Source: Cymodocea nodosa
Taxonomy: Eukaryota; Streptophyta; Magnoliopsida; Alismatales; Cymodoceaceae
DNA: 64,000 nt
NCBI GenBank assembly: GCA_036874045.1
Contig: CM072342.1
Coordinates: 4,610,501-4,674,500 of the forward strand
Direction of reading: 5' to 3'
The notes below the pieces were generated by a model. That model searched no databases and was not told the DNA's origin. It saw only the letters and a program-made list of their open reading frames with translations. Made by a program: the position numbers and the translations under genes. Positions 38,501 to 50,079 of the stretch are shown in pieces. Numbering within the stretch: position 1 is the stretch's first letter; each line of letters opens with the position of its first letter.

Positions 38501-41500
38501 AGCTAATAAACATGGCCACTTAGCATATCCCTTCATAGAATCATTTATCACAATCAACAAATTAAAACCAACATTAATCCACCTTGTTATGAATGGTTCA
38601 GCAACAATTCATGCTGAACCAGTTTAAGCATTTACTAAAGCCAATACTGCAGCCACATAAAACCAGCAGGTTGGCCCTAAGTGGTTGAACCATTCATCGA
38701 TACCAATCACAAAACAATAAGAAAATATTCTCTCTTTCCAATGCTCATAGGTACTCCTCTATCGAACATTTTCCTAGAGATATATGTCCATTACAACAAT
38801 TACCTTTCCATCTCTTTCAATATCTCCTTTTTCCTGCACTTAATTAAATAGGCATGATAGAACGCTCACAGGAATGGCTTTAGCAAATTTGAGTCCTGAC
38901 ATTCTTCTGGGTGACATTATACTGCTCTTCTTTTCTTAGATCAAAAGAAACATTAAATTTCTCGTGATTGTGTTTACTTACCACCCTAGGAATTTTTTGA
39001 CTCAACAATAGGCATCACTTTTGAAAGCAAGGAGGGAAGGTCCTAAAGATATAAGTCTATTACAGCTATTACTTTTCCATCTCTTTCTATATCTTTCTTT
39101 TCCAGAACTTAATTCAATAGGCATGATAGAAGGATCACTGGAATAGCTCTAGCAAATGAGACCTAACATTGCTCTTGATGGCATTACACAGTTGTTCCAC
39201 TTTACTTAGATTAAAACAAGTTTTACAATTTACATGATTGTGCATTCCTTATCACTACCTTAGTATCTTTTTAACTCAATAATATACTTCACTTTTGAAA
39301 GCAAAGAAGGAAAGGAATGTCCTAAGACAGTTTGATTTATGGGGTTGGAAGATAGCGAAGTTAGGGAAACACTAGAAGAAGATGATGATGATTATGATAA
39401 TTAACAATCAAAACAAACAAACAAATGACAGGAAGGTGCAACTCATCAATAATCCACTAGGAAAGGAGCTGGCATGGGCATTTAAAGATTGAAGCATATT
39501 CTTTACTCAGGCTATACAAGTGATAGAGGTGATAAAAAATGCATCTCAGGTTTTTATGCTTATGTTAGTGACAACTTAGTTACCTTGCAAAGTAAAAAGC
39601 AGAATATAGTTTCAAGATGCAATGTTGAACCTAAATATAGATTCATAACACAAATAGCCTACGAGATGATGTGGCTCAAGTCATAACTTGAGAAACTTAG
39701 GTTTACTCCTCAGAACCTCATGTATATGCATTGTGACAACCAAACTACAATTTTCATAGTTAATAATCTAACCCTCTATTAATGCACAAAACAAATTAAA
39801 GTAAATTGTCACTACATTCTAGATATGATGATGAAAGGTCTAATCTCCACTCCCTACACTCAATCTTTAGAAAAGCTTGTAGATATTTTCATTGAGGGAT
39901 TGAGAGCTAATGTTTTTGAGTCATTGTGCTTTGGGCATGATAGATATATATACTCTACCTTAAAGGGGGTGTGAATATTCAATATAATATGTTTGTATTA
40001 GTGTGTTTGAGTGTTGTATTTGGGTTAATGGACATCCATTTATCTAGGAGTCCATTATCCCTATGTATATTGTACTTTTCACACCTAATCAATAATAACT
40101 CTTTTCTCCTCCAAATCTTACAACATAGAACAAGGAGTAGGTAAAATGTCCTTGGTAGTGCTACTAATAATAATTTCTTGGTGGAACCCATTAAAATCTA
40201 TTTATATAACTAGTTAATCTATAATGTAATCTACCATTTATTGAAATTTCAACTTCATTTAAGTTATATTTTTTATTATTATTCCATTTAAAAATCAATT
40301 ATTGAAATTTATTAAAAATTGGTGAATGTCAAGACCTTTAGATCAATGACCAATACTTGTTTTAATTTAAGTAAATTTTAGTGTATATATAGTCAACTAA
40401 TAACAAAATACATATGAACAATTTCACCTTTCCATGTATTTATGGAGAGAAACAAAGGTTATACTAGGAAAGTAACCAGGTGACAAAAATATGATTAAAG
40501 ATTCTCACTTAATTAAGAACCACAATCAGCATACAATGTTGTTTGGAGAAAAAGAAGAAACAATGATTGCTAAAGTTATTTACCTTAATTAACTCTCATC
40601 AAAATGGATATCACATATTCCTTTGTTAGTTATAAATATAAAGATCTTATTTTTTACAAAATTTGACTTAGAATCTTCAATCGAAGGTTTGACTTGACAC
40701 AAAATAAAGAGTGAGAAATAACAAACCAGTGAATGAGTTCCATCTTAACAATGTTGGTATCCTACTTGCATATTCTAGTGGATGTGCATATCTTTTTATC
40801 CAATTCACCCTTAAGGTAAACTACTAACCTTACAAAGTCTCTATAAAGTTTCTACTTAGAAACTCTTTTTGAACTATACAATTACATCAACCAAGAATGG
40901 CAACTTTTCATTAAGACTTATATGTCAAGCACTTGAAGATGGAAAAGTGGAGATTGATAAAGACAAAAAGAACGACCAATGCTTTCATTCCAGACATATG
41001 TTGATGGTGGCACCTAGCAATGCACAGAACCATTTAGATGGCTTCGTATATGCCTGAACAGGCAAAAAGGCATGGCTTCATATCACCAAGCCATTGCCAC
41101 ATCACCCTACAGACCTATCCATTGCCACATCACCCTACAGACCTGTTTGGCCTATCTAAATTCCAAATCTGGAACCATTTAATTCTTTTTTATCAACCTC
41201 AAACCCTAGAGATAACATTTTCTCCTTCTCCCCCCTATAAGAACTGGCAACTGTTACAAGAGCAGAGCTCCCCCATTCACCCACCCACCCACTCTTCCAG
41301 CAACATACTCCCTAACTAGCAGGGTCCTAGGGCGAGCTCCACTGGCTAGAGTGGCTGGTAAAACCAATTCATAGAAGTTTCCCAGCCAACCTAGCAACTC
41401 CCAGAGGGTTAGCCCATCAGTCCAGTCAAATGGTCAAATGACCTATTCTGACCATCCAAGTGACATTTTCCAACAACTTTGGCATGGTTCTTCCTACTTC

Positions 41501-42647
41501 TTACTTTTTGTTCCATTCCATCCCTCAATTTATTCACCTGCCTATCATACATTCTTATTGATATTGTTAACTTCCAACACATTTTATATGATTTTGCAAC
41601 CAAAATTCCAAGCTTAGAATCATTTTGCATATGTATCTTTTTATTTCATAAACATGAAAAACATGTTAATTACAGACTAAAATTTTGAACCAAGACACCA
41701 CTTGGGGATCCAAGCAACCCAGCCCACTGCCATGGAAACTTGAACTCAGTGCCACTGTAAGTATGCCTGATTCTACCATCTAGGCTTGACAATATGATTC
41801 CTTTCTCTCCATTAATTTCTGTCAAGGACTATATTCATTATTATGTTTATTTCTATCAAGGATTACATTCTCTATTAGATTTATTTTTATCAAGGATTAT
41901 ATTCTCTATTACATTCTCTACTGTAGCCATGTATCCTTAATCTTGCTCTACCCCTATTAGTAAACACGCATAGAAGTTCATTAAATTCCCAATATTTTCT
42001 TCTCCAGTTGGCAAATGGGAAATGCCCAATTGTTATTGTCCATGAATTACTTTTTCAATATTTTCTTCTCTAATTTTTTCAATAAAATAAATCATTCTCT
42101 TCCATATTCCTTTTACCGTTCCATGCATTGACTATCATTGGAATGACGTATTGTTTTGAGCGCAATAAATTACCAGACACAGGAAATATCGGCAAACTGA
42201 AAGTAAGAAACGAAGAGGGAAACCCAAACTTGCAAGCACTTAGGGAGTAATTCTTGCATATTCCATACCAAATCTAAATACCTTTCTTTTAATTCCAACA
42301 CCATGAAGTTCGTTGAAGAATATGACAACACGACGCCATAGAACAAGCAAAACTCCAACCCTACTTATTGTTATCGACAATTCACGGGGATAGAGAGAGA
42401 GAACGAGAGAGAGAGTAGGAAAAGTAGTAACCTGCTGGCACCACTTGGCAAGGACATGGAGGCGGAGCATCCGCTGGCGCGTCTTGAGTATGTATTTGAG
42501 TAGGTCGATCTTTTTGTCTGAGTCGACTTGGTTGACCGACTTGGATCTATCGACAAGGTCCTTCAGTGCCAGGAAAGACTCCTCCGCCGCCTTCCTCACC
42601 AACGCAGAGAATTCCACCGACTGCTGCCCCAGCTCCGCAGCCATCAT
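20534..42647 (-). CDS. MED14: Mediator complex subunit 14 (MED14/SWP), 8 exons, about 1795 aa
   Basis: MED14 is the scaffold subunit joining the head, middle and tail of the Mediator coactivator of RNA polymerase II; in Arabidopsis it is STRUWWELPETER. Exons (minus) are 42432-42647, 37310-38389, 33842-33936, 26949-27123, 25509-26451, 24330-25336, 21941-23010 and 20534-21335. All borders are GT-AG and the frame totals 1796 codons with the stop, slightly longer than Arabidopsis. The N-terminus 'ELGQQSVEFSALVRKAAEES' and 'CFTQAADSLFFMHEGLQQAR' are hallmark MED14 sequences. Later hallmarks are 'DSWQHICLRLGKSGSMCWDV' (exon 6), 'PSSLLPIDVSVVLRGPYWIR' (exon 7) and 'SEICDYFSRRVASEPYDASR' (exon 8, just after a seven-Gln tract at about residue 1555). 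Two adjacent ATGs (42647, 42644) could start it. Introns 1 (4.0 kb), 2 (3.4 kb) and 3 (6.7 kb) are swollen by transposable elements; all exons look intact. Confidence 0.95.
23430..23960. repeat. Possible MITE-like repeat in MED14 intron 6
   Basis: This segment is rich in the words GACCCA, AACCCATT and GGGTTAAA/TTTAACC in both orientations. It resembles the GGGTC/GACCC-rich interiors of plant hAT-type non-autonomous elements, and the 8880-9130 segment. No clear terminal inverted repeats or target duplication could be set by eye. Confidence 0.3.
28380..29420 (-). mobile_element. Decayed L1-like LINE reverse transcriptase in MED14 intron 3
   Basis: Minus-strand pieces in order follow plant L1 reverse transcriptase. 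'LYKIVAKCLAQ' and 'NYQSAFVEDQQILVDFVVAH' (about 29240-29400) match 'LYKIIAKxLAxRL...NQSAFVxGRQILDxxLxANE'. 'VNHLQYAGNTILFC' (about 28870-28920) is the FADDTLLF box with the two Asp lost. 'GCKSEIFLVKYLGLPLS' (about 28690-28740) and a 'FLWKGGRN' block near 28490 follow. Loss of the catalytic Asp pair and many stops show a dead copy. The endonuclease and ORF1 parts are not clearly recognisable, although sequence to about 30900 may belong to it. Confidence 0.75.
29421..31544. other. MED14 intron 3 sequence of unassigned, probably repeat origin
   Basis: Nothing here could be identified with confidence. It lies on the 5' side of the minus-strand LINE, and part may be that element's 5' region. No exon with MED14 similarity is present, and the flanking exons 3 and 4 join in frame without it. 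Confidence 0.35.
31545..32901 (+). mobile_element. Short non-autonomous LTR retrotransposon (TRIM/LARD-like)
   Basis: Two related terminal blocks flank about 1.06 kb. The left LTR is 31545-31702 and starts TGTTGAGTATATTAATGTAT. The right LTR is 32762-32901 and starts TGTTAAAGTATATTAATTTA. Both include 'CATTGTCTTTGCTAATGAAC' or a near copy, then 'ATTCAACTTC', and end in (T)CA. A purine tract, GCTTGAGAGGGA, immediately precedes the right LTR, as a polypurine tract should. The interior encodes no gag or pol motif; its open frames are low-complexity and rich in Pro, His and Thr. The LTRs differ by substitutions and small indels, so the insertion is old. No convincing target-site duplication was found. 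Confidence 0.75.
34880..35930 (+). mobile_element. Decayed RTE-type LINE reverse transcriptase in MED14 intron 2
   Basis: Plus-strand pieces are 'DLKKAYYRVTQILLWELERN' (RTE box DLEKAYDRVPRxxLWxxLxxKGVP), followed by 'GVPIGYINIVK', then an open frame at 35252-35440 reading MECEFN...IQLNGHKIYKRKIFKYIKSII (family: EYMEC.FS...IxGxxIxxxxxFKYLGSII) and 'VIHKIRVN' (V.HRIRAGW). Further downstream a piece like 'MRENRFK' and a terminal 'ANPTWWNSG' near 35880 suit the RTE C-terminus and 3' end. It is opposite in orientation to MED14 and interrupted by many stops. Confidence 0.75.
36420..36950 (+). mobile_element. Possible copia-type LTR remnant in MED14 intron 2
   Basis: A purine-rich stretch, GCATGAGGAGAAG, is followed at about 36809 by TATTAAAGTAATAAGATG. 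Some 90 bases later comes 'TTTCTATTAATGAATCAATT' then 'AGATTTCAACCATTTCTTTC'. This has the same shape as the LTRs at 31545 and 32762 (polypurine tract, TGTTAAAG-like start, end with CTAATGAA...TTCAAC). It suggests a related, older copy whose terminal TG has mutated to TA. Limits are approximate. Confidence 0.4.
38772..39319. repeat. Two-copy tandem repeat of about 270 bp in MED14 intron 1
   Basis: Unit 1 (38772-39040) and unit 2 (39041-39319) share 'TCCATCTCTTTC', 'AATAGGCATGATAGAA', 'ATCACTTTTGAAAGCAA' (ATACTTCACTTTTGAAAGCAA in unit 2) and many other blocks in the same order, at about 80 percent identity by eye. A further 'TCCTAAGACAG' at 39320 looks like the start of a truncated third unit. 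Confidence 0.75.
39480..40125 (+). mobile_element. 5'-truncated copia retrotransposon: RNase H end plus 3' LTR, in MED14 intron 1
   Basis: The plus strand encodes 'YSGYTSDRGDKKCISGFYAY' and 'LVTLQSKKQNIVSRCNVEPKYR' (39489-39686), the copia RNase H pattern GYxDADWAGDxDxRRSTSG...SWxSKKQxxVARSSxEAEYR. After that come 'YMHCDNQTTI' and further C-terminal pieces. The element then shows 'CCTTAAAGGGGGTG', a polypurine tract, and an LTR of about 154 bases from 39972 (TGAATATTCAAT) to about 40125. No 5' LTR, gag, integrase or reverse transcriptase is present. The orientation is opposite to MED14. Confidence 0.75.
41091..41146. repeat. 28-bp exact-type direct repeat, two copies
   Basis: 'CCATTGCCACATCACCCTAC' followed by AGACCT occurs at 41091 and again at 41119, adjacent copies 28 bases apart. 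It lies within MED14 intron 1 in otherwise unassigned sequence. Confidence 0.85.
41815..41916. repeat. 34-bp imperfect tandem repeat, three copies
   Basis: Three consecutive copies start at 41815, 41849 and 41883 with the core ATTTCTATCAAGGATTA followed by an ATTCTCTATTA-like tail. The first copy is the most diverged. It lies in MED14 intron 1. Confidence 0.8.
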
Positions 42648-42960
42648 TACCTCTTGCCCTCTCCCTCTCCCTCTCTCTCTCTCTCTCTTCCTCTCCTCAC
42701 GACTTTCTCATAAACCCCACTGCTCCGCTAGCGCTGGTATGGAAGTAGCAAGGTAGTCCGCGTTCGTTCGCGCATCCTCTTCTTCCTTCCAACTCGTAGG
42801 TGAGAGGAGGAAAGTCGGAGATTCGCTCCCGAGGGTAGAGTCGTAGAGAGAAGTGTGAGAGGGCGGAGGAGGAGGAGGAAGAGGTGGAAATATATGGAAT
42901 CGAGACTGGTCGGGAGAAAAGGGGTCGAAGGCACGAAGAGCTGCGTGTGAACACGCCAGC
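42648..42960 (-). promoter_or_regulatory. MED14 5' leader with GA-rich microsatellite, and promoter
   Basis: Directly upstream of the MED14 start codons the minus strand carries a (GA)n-rich tract (about 42659-42696; CT on the plus strand), then a GC-rich stretch to about 42960. GA/CT tracts in leaders are common at plant housekeeping promoters. The transcription start is not fixed. Confidence 0.45.
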
Positions 42961-43020
42961 TCCGCCCGTCGATTGGTAACGATTCGGACGTATAATGTGC
43001 CCTGGGTGTGCCCTGCGGCA

Positions 43021-44218
43021 ACAATTTAAAAGAGGTTTTTCTTTTCCTGTTATTTTAAATCTTAAATTTTAAACTTAATATATCAATTTTAATTTTAATA
43101 TGATTTAACTAGTACAGGAAATTTCTAATGCATTCTTTACCTCGTATTTCTACATTTAGAAAATAAGAAAATAATTTTTTTTTTTTTAATTCAAATTTTA
43201 CTAATGATTTTGTATTCAAAAAATGAGTAAATAAATTCTCTCTTTTATCCTACGCACCTTTTTCCGTAGCCTTTACCCTTCTCACAACAACAACTCCACC
43301 TTGCATGGTCTTCCAAGTCTTGTTCAACGGATTTTTAACAGATCACTAAAAAGAAGGAAGGAGGTGTACCGGAGAATCTCTGCAAGGATGGGTTTGACGT
43401 AGACAAATCGAACACGCGAGGGTTTGGCTCGAGCGAATCAATTGGCAGAATTGGACGATTAAAATTTAAATTGAAGATTAAAGATTTGTTTAATTAAGGA
43501 TCAGTTGGGAGATTAAATTTAATTTAGATGATTAAGTAATTTAAGTAGTTTACTTAGGTAATTTAACAAAAAATGGTACATTAACAACTCTACCAATATG
43601 TCATTTACTCGTTCTTAACTATGTCAAGAACAAATGCTGCATCATCTTTTCAAGTTCTTAAAAACCTGCAACACCTGTATTCAAGAAATGATATGTTGTT
43701 GTTTAGTAACACTGTATAGTTTTCTTATTTAGAGATTTTAGTTGATTACCGTATATCATAAAATAGTATGTTACTAGACTTAATAGTATATAAGAAATTG
43801 GTCTAATAATTTTGTTGAAGTTACTGTTCATCTAAGAATGATATGTTATTCAGATAAAGAGTATGTCGATTTACCAATCATTAGACCATTTGCAATAACA
43901 TTACATAATACATTTTAAGTTCCTATTTATACATAATTTTTATTTAAAATATATTAATAATTTTTGTTTTATTAAAATCTCCTAAAAAAGATCTTCATAA
44001 GAGTACATAAGTACTTAAATTTCAATTTTTATCATTTTACATCAGATGCACAAATATCAAACAAATGATTAAATTAAAATTAATTTCTATCGTTTTCCTT
44101 TTTCATTATTTTTTATAATTTTTCATTTTCCTTTTTTCCTATTTTCTAGGTGTACAAATGAATCCTTGGATAAACACAAACTTGAAGGTTTGAATTTCAT
44201 TAAAATCAAAAAATTTGA
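43021..44218. other. AT-rich intergenic spacer
   Basis: This stretch is AT-rich and I recognise no gene in it. A CACTAAAAAGAAGG string near 43345 resembles a CACTA terminus, but it lies too far from the subterminal repeats starting at 44219 to be claimed. Confidence 0.45.
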
Positions 44219-47200
44219 ATGCTATTGTGACTATCACAGTAGGTTTAGCTATTGTGACAGAATATAACAGCAACCACAATAGATTGGACATTTTGTGACG
44301 GCTCAGTAAGACTGTCATCACAAAAAACTTGCCATTTCTATCACAATATAGATGTTATTGTGACGGCTTACGTCGACTATTACAAAAACCTTATAAAAGT
44401 TGTCGAAATCAACACAATCCCTAAATCAACTTACACACATGTTTCATGTTTGAACTTGTGCGCAATGTCCTACCTCTCCACGCCGCTTCGTCGTTCTTCT
44501 CCAAGTGCTCCTTACGCTCGTCCCCCATTCTTCTCGATTATGATTTGCTGTCGACGAATCTGTGTGTCGGCCTCTTTCTCTTGGCGCCACCGCTCGATCT
44601 TCTCCGTGCCTATCTGCCATTCTTTTGGACTGTGATCAGTCGCTGTTAACTCATCAACAAGAGTGTCGGTCCATTCCTCTCCGTGTCGCTGCTTGATCTT
44701 CTGGACGTTGTCGACTCCTCTCCACGTCGGTAAATCCTAAGCGCGGTTAAGGATAATGATATTTAAATCTTTGCTCCATACCAAGTGTTTTTCAAATAGT
44801 GATTCTTTATTTGGGTGCCATTGAAATTTGACTGTGATTTAGTGTTGCCTCATATTTCTTCCTATATTGTAGGTTTACTTTTTTTTTGAAATGGTAGGTT
44901 AATTAGCTTCTTCACATGTTGTGTTGATGAACCTCTTAGCTCGAAAGTTTGGAACTTCAACAATATTAGCAATGGACAATACCGCTTTCTTATGCTACTC
45001 CTTAGGGTTATTTAGGATGTCAGCACAATCCACTTATTTAATGGGAATCTTTTGTTCTTTGGCACATTGATGTTCAGAGCATGCACATGGTCCCAAACAT
45101 GACTCGGTTGACATTTCAGCAATGTTCCTCCTATTTTTGAAATGATAATTAGATGTTTTGCTAGTCTATTGGAATTTACTTGGACGGGTCATGACCTAAG
45201 TGATTGCATCATAATACTTTTGGTTTCAATAATAGTATGTAACTCTAAATTCTTTAATGTCAGTGTACATATTTTATTTTGAAATTCATTGATTTTTGTT
45301 TGCATACTATTCCTCTCATTTGTCAACCCATGACTTAACTTGTTCATTTAATGCTTTGATAATTTCATGCAATATTTCTCTATCATGACTAAGTCTTTGG
45401 TCGTCCTTTTCAAGTTCTTTATAATCATGTATAATTTTCAAAGTCACTATATGTATTACGGTCACTATTATGGTTAGTAACCATAATATATACAGTTAAA
45501 AAATTCTTACATAGCAAAATTTATTTTGCCTGGTGGAAATGCGATGTATATTTAGAAGAACTGGTGCTTCCTAGCTGGACGGGTTCAGCAAACTCATTTA
45601 ACATAGATACATCTAGGTTTCACTAACTCATCCAATTTATAACACTGAATTGGACAAGGAACGTGTCCGTTGAGCAAAGTGTCCTATTGAAATATATCAT
45701 CCATTGAGATCACTCCTTCGCTAATTTAAAAACAAAAGTTGGATTTAAAAAACAATTTGTAATGGTTAGAAGATATGAAAGTATCGATTACATCAATAAT
45801 ATAAGTCTAGTGGAAGAAGTATATTCATCCACCCATAGACAATCGTGTCATCCCTGAGCAATGGCAAAATTATTGGAATTTTGAAGATTTCAAGATACTA
45901 TCCTCTAAGAATCTCTTTTACATTTGCTTTTCAATCACATTTGATATTGTTTTTATGTAGGTTAAAAGTAAAAAAAATGTGGAAAACCGTTCTCAATTAG
46001 CTTCAAGACATTGCTTAGGATCCAAAGGTATTGCAAGACTTGTGCATGATTACACAAGTGCGTACTTGTGATGTGATCGCATCAACATTTGCATATATAT
46101 ATATTTCTTATTGTGACTTATGTTTTATAATTAAGGTATATTATTTTTCATGTAGCACAAAAAAAAGGGAAAAAAATCAAATAGGTGTGACACTTATATT
46201 TTTAGACGAAGTCCAAAAGATGGTGCCATAGTCATCCTATTTCACAATTGAGAGTAGTACATTCCTATTATATTTTATACATAAGTTTCATTGTATAAAA
46301 GAAGATGTCATTTTTATGTGATGTCGTACATTCATCTAGGAGCAAATTCAAGAGATGAGATGAAATCAAGCAGAATCTGATAGCCAACGAGATCAAAACG
46401 TAAGTGGGGATGACTTCTTAGGACAATTATTTGGGAAGGAATCTTAAGGTTGTGTAAGATATTTGGGTTTAGATCGAAGACCACTTGATATTATAGGACT
46501 AACGCCAAGAATACCCTCTTCTTCATGTTATAATGTTCAACAACAAGATCAAAATAATGAAATTGAAGAAGTGAGGACAGATGCACGTAGTATACAGGAG
46601 TTAGCCGAAATGAAACAACTCCTGCATCAAGTATGTAATTCATATATTTTAATATTCATTTAGTAGTTGTTATGATAAACATTCTAACAAACTGTTATAA
46701 ATTATTAATATTTATAACTTTTATGTTATCCCAAATGTTGGGAGTCCAATGACATCATTCTCATCCCAAACAAGTCAACCATCACCATAGGTAAATATTT
46801 GAATGATATATATACACTCAATTTAATAAAAAAGTATCTAACAATATATACTATTTTTACAATTATCTTCCTTTCACTGTAGGCATTTAACATTTCTATT
46901 GTTGACAATCAACTTTACTTTACACCACCTCAAAATGAAGAACATAACGAAGAGGTGATTAAGAGTAATTTTCTCTATTTATTATTAACAGCATTAGTTG
47001 CATTTCACTATTGCATTATTAACATAGATGAAGTCATTATCTTACTTGTATAATTGTGTAATTAGGAAGTTCCACTTGCTGAGTTTGTATGTTCTAAATG
47101 ATATAATTAGTTTCATTTATGTTCTATATTTAAATTTATTTTGTAAATTTTTTCTTGTAGCTGCAATGTTAAAGGATTATTATTAAATGAAGATCCTAAT

Positions 47201-48202
47201 AAAGTTATTGGTGAATGTCCTTTGGATTTGGGATAGTGTAAAGTAGTTGTCAAGATTGTTGTAGAGAATAATTTTCCTTCATTCCGACCTTATGGTAGAT
47301 ATAAAATCATTGGAGATACAGTTAGAATAAATATTGTTTAGGTTCATTTTATGGTGAGTATTTAACTTATAAATGTGGTAATTAATGTTTATTATTGGTA
47401 ATCAAATTTCTATTCTTATTGTATAATTATGATTTTGCTTTTATTTTGTTATAAGTGGAAATTGTTCAATGATGTGGTGCTAGTATTCATCAAAGAAAGA
47501 AGATATTTTACTGTTTCACATATAATTTATTGAAAATTAAAGCTGTCATGTACAATCATATACTGTATTATTGCTGAATATTACTTTTATTGTTTGTATG
47601 ATGTAAATAAAATTTTTCTTGAATTATATAAACTTTTAGAAATGTTGAAATTTGAGTTATTAATGAACAATTAAATTTGTCATGTTGGTGTTTCATTAAA
47701 ACATTATTGTCTGTATTACATACATAGGTGTAATTGTTATTTATCAATAATTAATATAATTAAATGTATATCAAATCAATTTTTATACCTATTGTGACAA
47801 CCTCGAACATGCTATTATAAAGATCATGGCCATCACAATAGGCTAGAGATATCGTGATGACTAATAGGCTTATAGTGATGGTCACACATTTGTCACAATT
47901 TCCCTTCCTATTGTGACAACTTTCTTGCTCTATTGTGACGGCTCAATGAGCGATCACCATAGAATATTATGACAGGGCCATTACAATAGGCTGATTTACC
48001 ATGACGACTACTTAGCCGTCACTAGAAGTCAGTCGATTATCACAATAGATAGACTATCTATTGTGATAGCTACATAAAACTGTCATAGAAGTCTATCGCA
48101 ATACCATCTGTTGTAAGGACTCTAGAGTGGTCTTACATGGTGGTTTCTTGACTATTGTGTGACAACTTTCAACCATTACAATATCCTCAATTTCTTATAG
48201 TA
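44219..48202 (+). mobile_element. Decayed CACTA (En/Spm) DNA transposon
   Basis: Both ends carry subterminal arrays of TATTGTGACGGC-type words in direct and inverted form. The left array is at about 44219-44365 and the right at about 47788-48115. The right end finishes 'CAATTTCTTATAGTA' at about 48202, one base off the CACTA terminus (TTTCTTATAGTG). Inside, plus-strand pieces fit the plant transposase_24 (Ptta/En/Spm) family. 'NVENRSQLASRHCLGSKGIA' then 'RLVHDYT' (about 45978-46055) recalls NRANRSKLTxxHTAGSKSFA; 'NRCDTYIF' follows; 'LGLDRRPLDIIG' lies at about 46463. A C-terminal 'IIGECPLDLG'-like block is near 47200, where the second residue differs in the actual reading (VIGECPLDLG). No catalytic TNP2/TnpD transposase is seen, so it is non-autonomous or heavily decayed. 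The left CACTA terminus is not identifiable. Confidence 0.65.
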
Positions 48203-50079
48203 AGAAGAATTGGTGAAGAAATGAACGACAAAGCTTGAAGTTAGAGCGAGCAACTCATAAGACAAAAGATTAGGGGAAAGGATTTCTGAGAGAGGACTTG
48301 AGGTTCAAAAAGTGGTTCCTTTTATATGGGAAAAAGTTAGGTATTTCACTTTTACAAAAATTAATTTGGGTATTTGTGCGCAAATGAAAATAAGATTTAA
48401 GGGTATTTCACGAATATATGATTATTACTTGTTAATCTATTTATGGTAGAGTATATTTGGTATGATTTTTGTGCATAAACTGATTGAGTTGTCGGATGCT
48501 CGAAATATTTGAGTTATTTTCAAAACTTTTTGTTCTTAATGCATTTTTATTGATACAATTTCAATTATTTAGAAGCCACAAGAACATGTAATGTAGTTGA
48601 ATTATTAATAATTTATTATTATTTTGAGATTAGTAATATTAATATTGAGGTTAATTATGTTAAATTGTAAGTTGTATTAATTTTCTGACTTTCCCACAAC
48701 GGTACAAATAGTTACTAATGTCATTTTTTATTTACTTTTAATTTCTTACCTATATCTTTTTATTTCCTAACTATTTTGATTTTTCTTTTCTTCAATTTTT
48801 TTAGGTGTACAAACAGATTCTGAGTATAATTTTATTTAATTTACTTTCTAAATTTTTTTGTCTAATTTCCTATTAAACACAAACCTCCTATTTTCTTTAG
48901 AGAATGTTTATGTATCTAAATAATAATAGAAAAGTAAGAGAATTCAAAGGAAATGTAAAGTGAAGAAAAATATTTTCTGTGTGTTTATGTCTCAGTTAAA
49001 AAGTAATGAAATTTCAAATGTAATTTGTATATACTTATAAATTTGAAGAAAATTAAAAGAATGTAATTTGAATTGTAAGAGGGGAGAAGATATGTCTTTG
49101 TATTAGAATATTCGATAGTGTGAGCATTAAACTTATATTAATACATGACAAATCTTTTTATTTAAAATATAAATTAAATTATAAAAAAATCTTGGAAGAA
49201 TTCGCTACGGTGGGACTCAAGCATGCGCCTCCAATATATGAAACTCACGTATCAACCATCAAGCCATGTTATGTTGTTAGTAATATACATGAATGATATG
49301 TAATATCTTCTATAATAAATATCTTTTTAATAAATCCTTTTTTTTTCTATAAACACTTACAACATTATTTACTGCACGTATCTAAATAAATTACTTTTAT
49401 TACGTTATTTTGTAATATTAGATATACAATTTACAAAAACAATAAAAGATAATGATGTGATCGAAAGCGACAAAACGAGACGGGTCCACATAATTTAACG
49501 AATTGACAAAACAATATATCGAAATGGATTCAATAAGCATTTTTTAGATAATTATGATAAAAATTATTCTGAGTATCTACATTCACATTTTTCTCCTTCT
49601 CAAATAATTTATCTTTCTCTTGACTTTTACAAAACCATATATTTATAATAAAAGTCGATGATCTAAGATATCCGTACATGAAATTTGCACACATTTTTTC
49701 ACTAATCTAACTTAAAATATGCTCTGAATCAAAATCGAAAACCCAAAAAATACGTCAATATTCGGATTTTTGAACATGAGAAAAAATTCAGGAAATTTGG
49801 ACAATACATAGACAATGAATGGATGCTTAATTCTGTCCACAATTAACTATGGTAATTACCTAATGAAAACAATATTGCACTTGTTATATATTCCGTTGTG
49901 TTCGGTAATTTGAAAATGGATATTTGCATTTGGAGGTTTCTGACTCCACTATTCTTGGGTTTCTCATCGTGTTTCTTGTTCCACCTTCAATGTCACTATT
50001 GTTCTTGATGCTAAAGTATGCAATTAATCTAAGATTGAGTCTCTCTTTCATTCAACATTATTTTTATTGTTAATGGATG
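48203..50079. other. AT-rich intergenic spacer
   Basis: I recognise no gene here; it is AT-rich with short open frames only. A phrase 'TTTTTAGGTGTACAAA' near 48800 recurs in similar form near 44145 (TTCTAGGTGTACAAATG), perhaps a small dispersed repeat flanking the CACTA region. Confidence 0.4.

Noticed and set aside
43345-43358. CACTAAAAAGAAGG as the left terminus of the CACTA element
   Set aside because: It is nearly 900 bases from the subterminal repeat array, and the sequence between carries no such repeats.
49195-49270. tRNA-like stretch (GGTGGGACTCAAGC...)
   Set aside because: No cloverleaf can be folded by eye and there is no proper T-arm; it is probably chance or old SINE debris.
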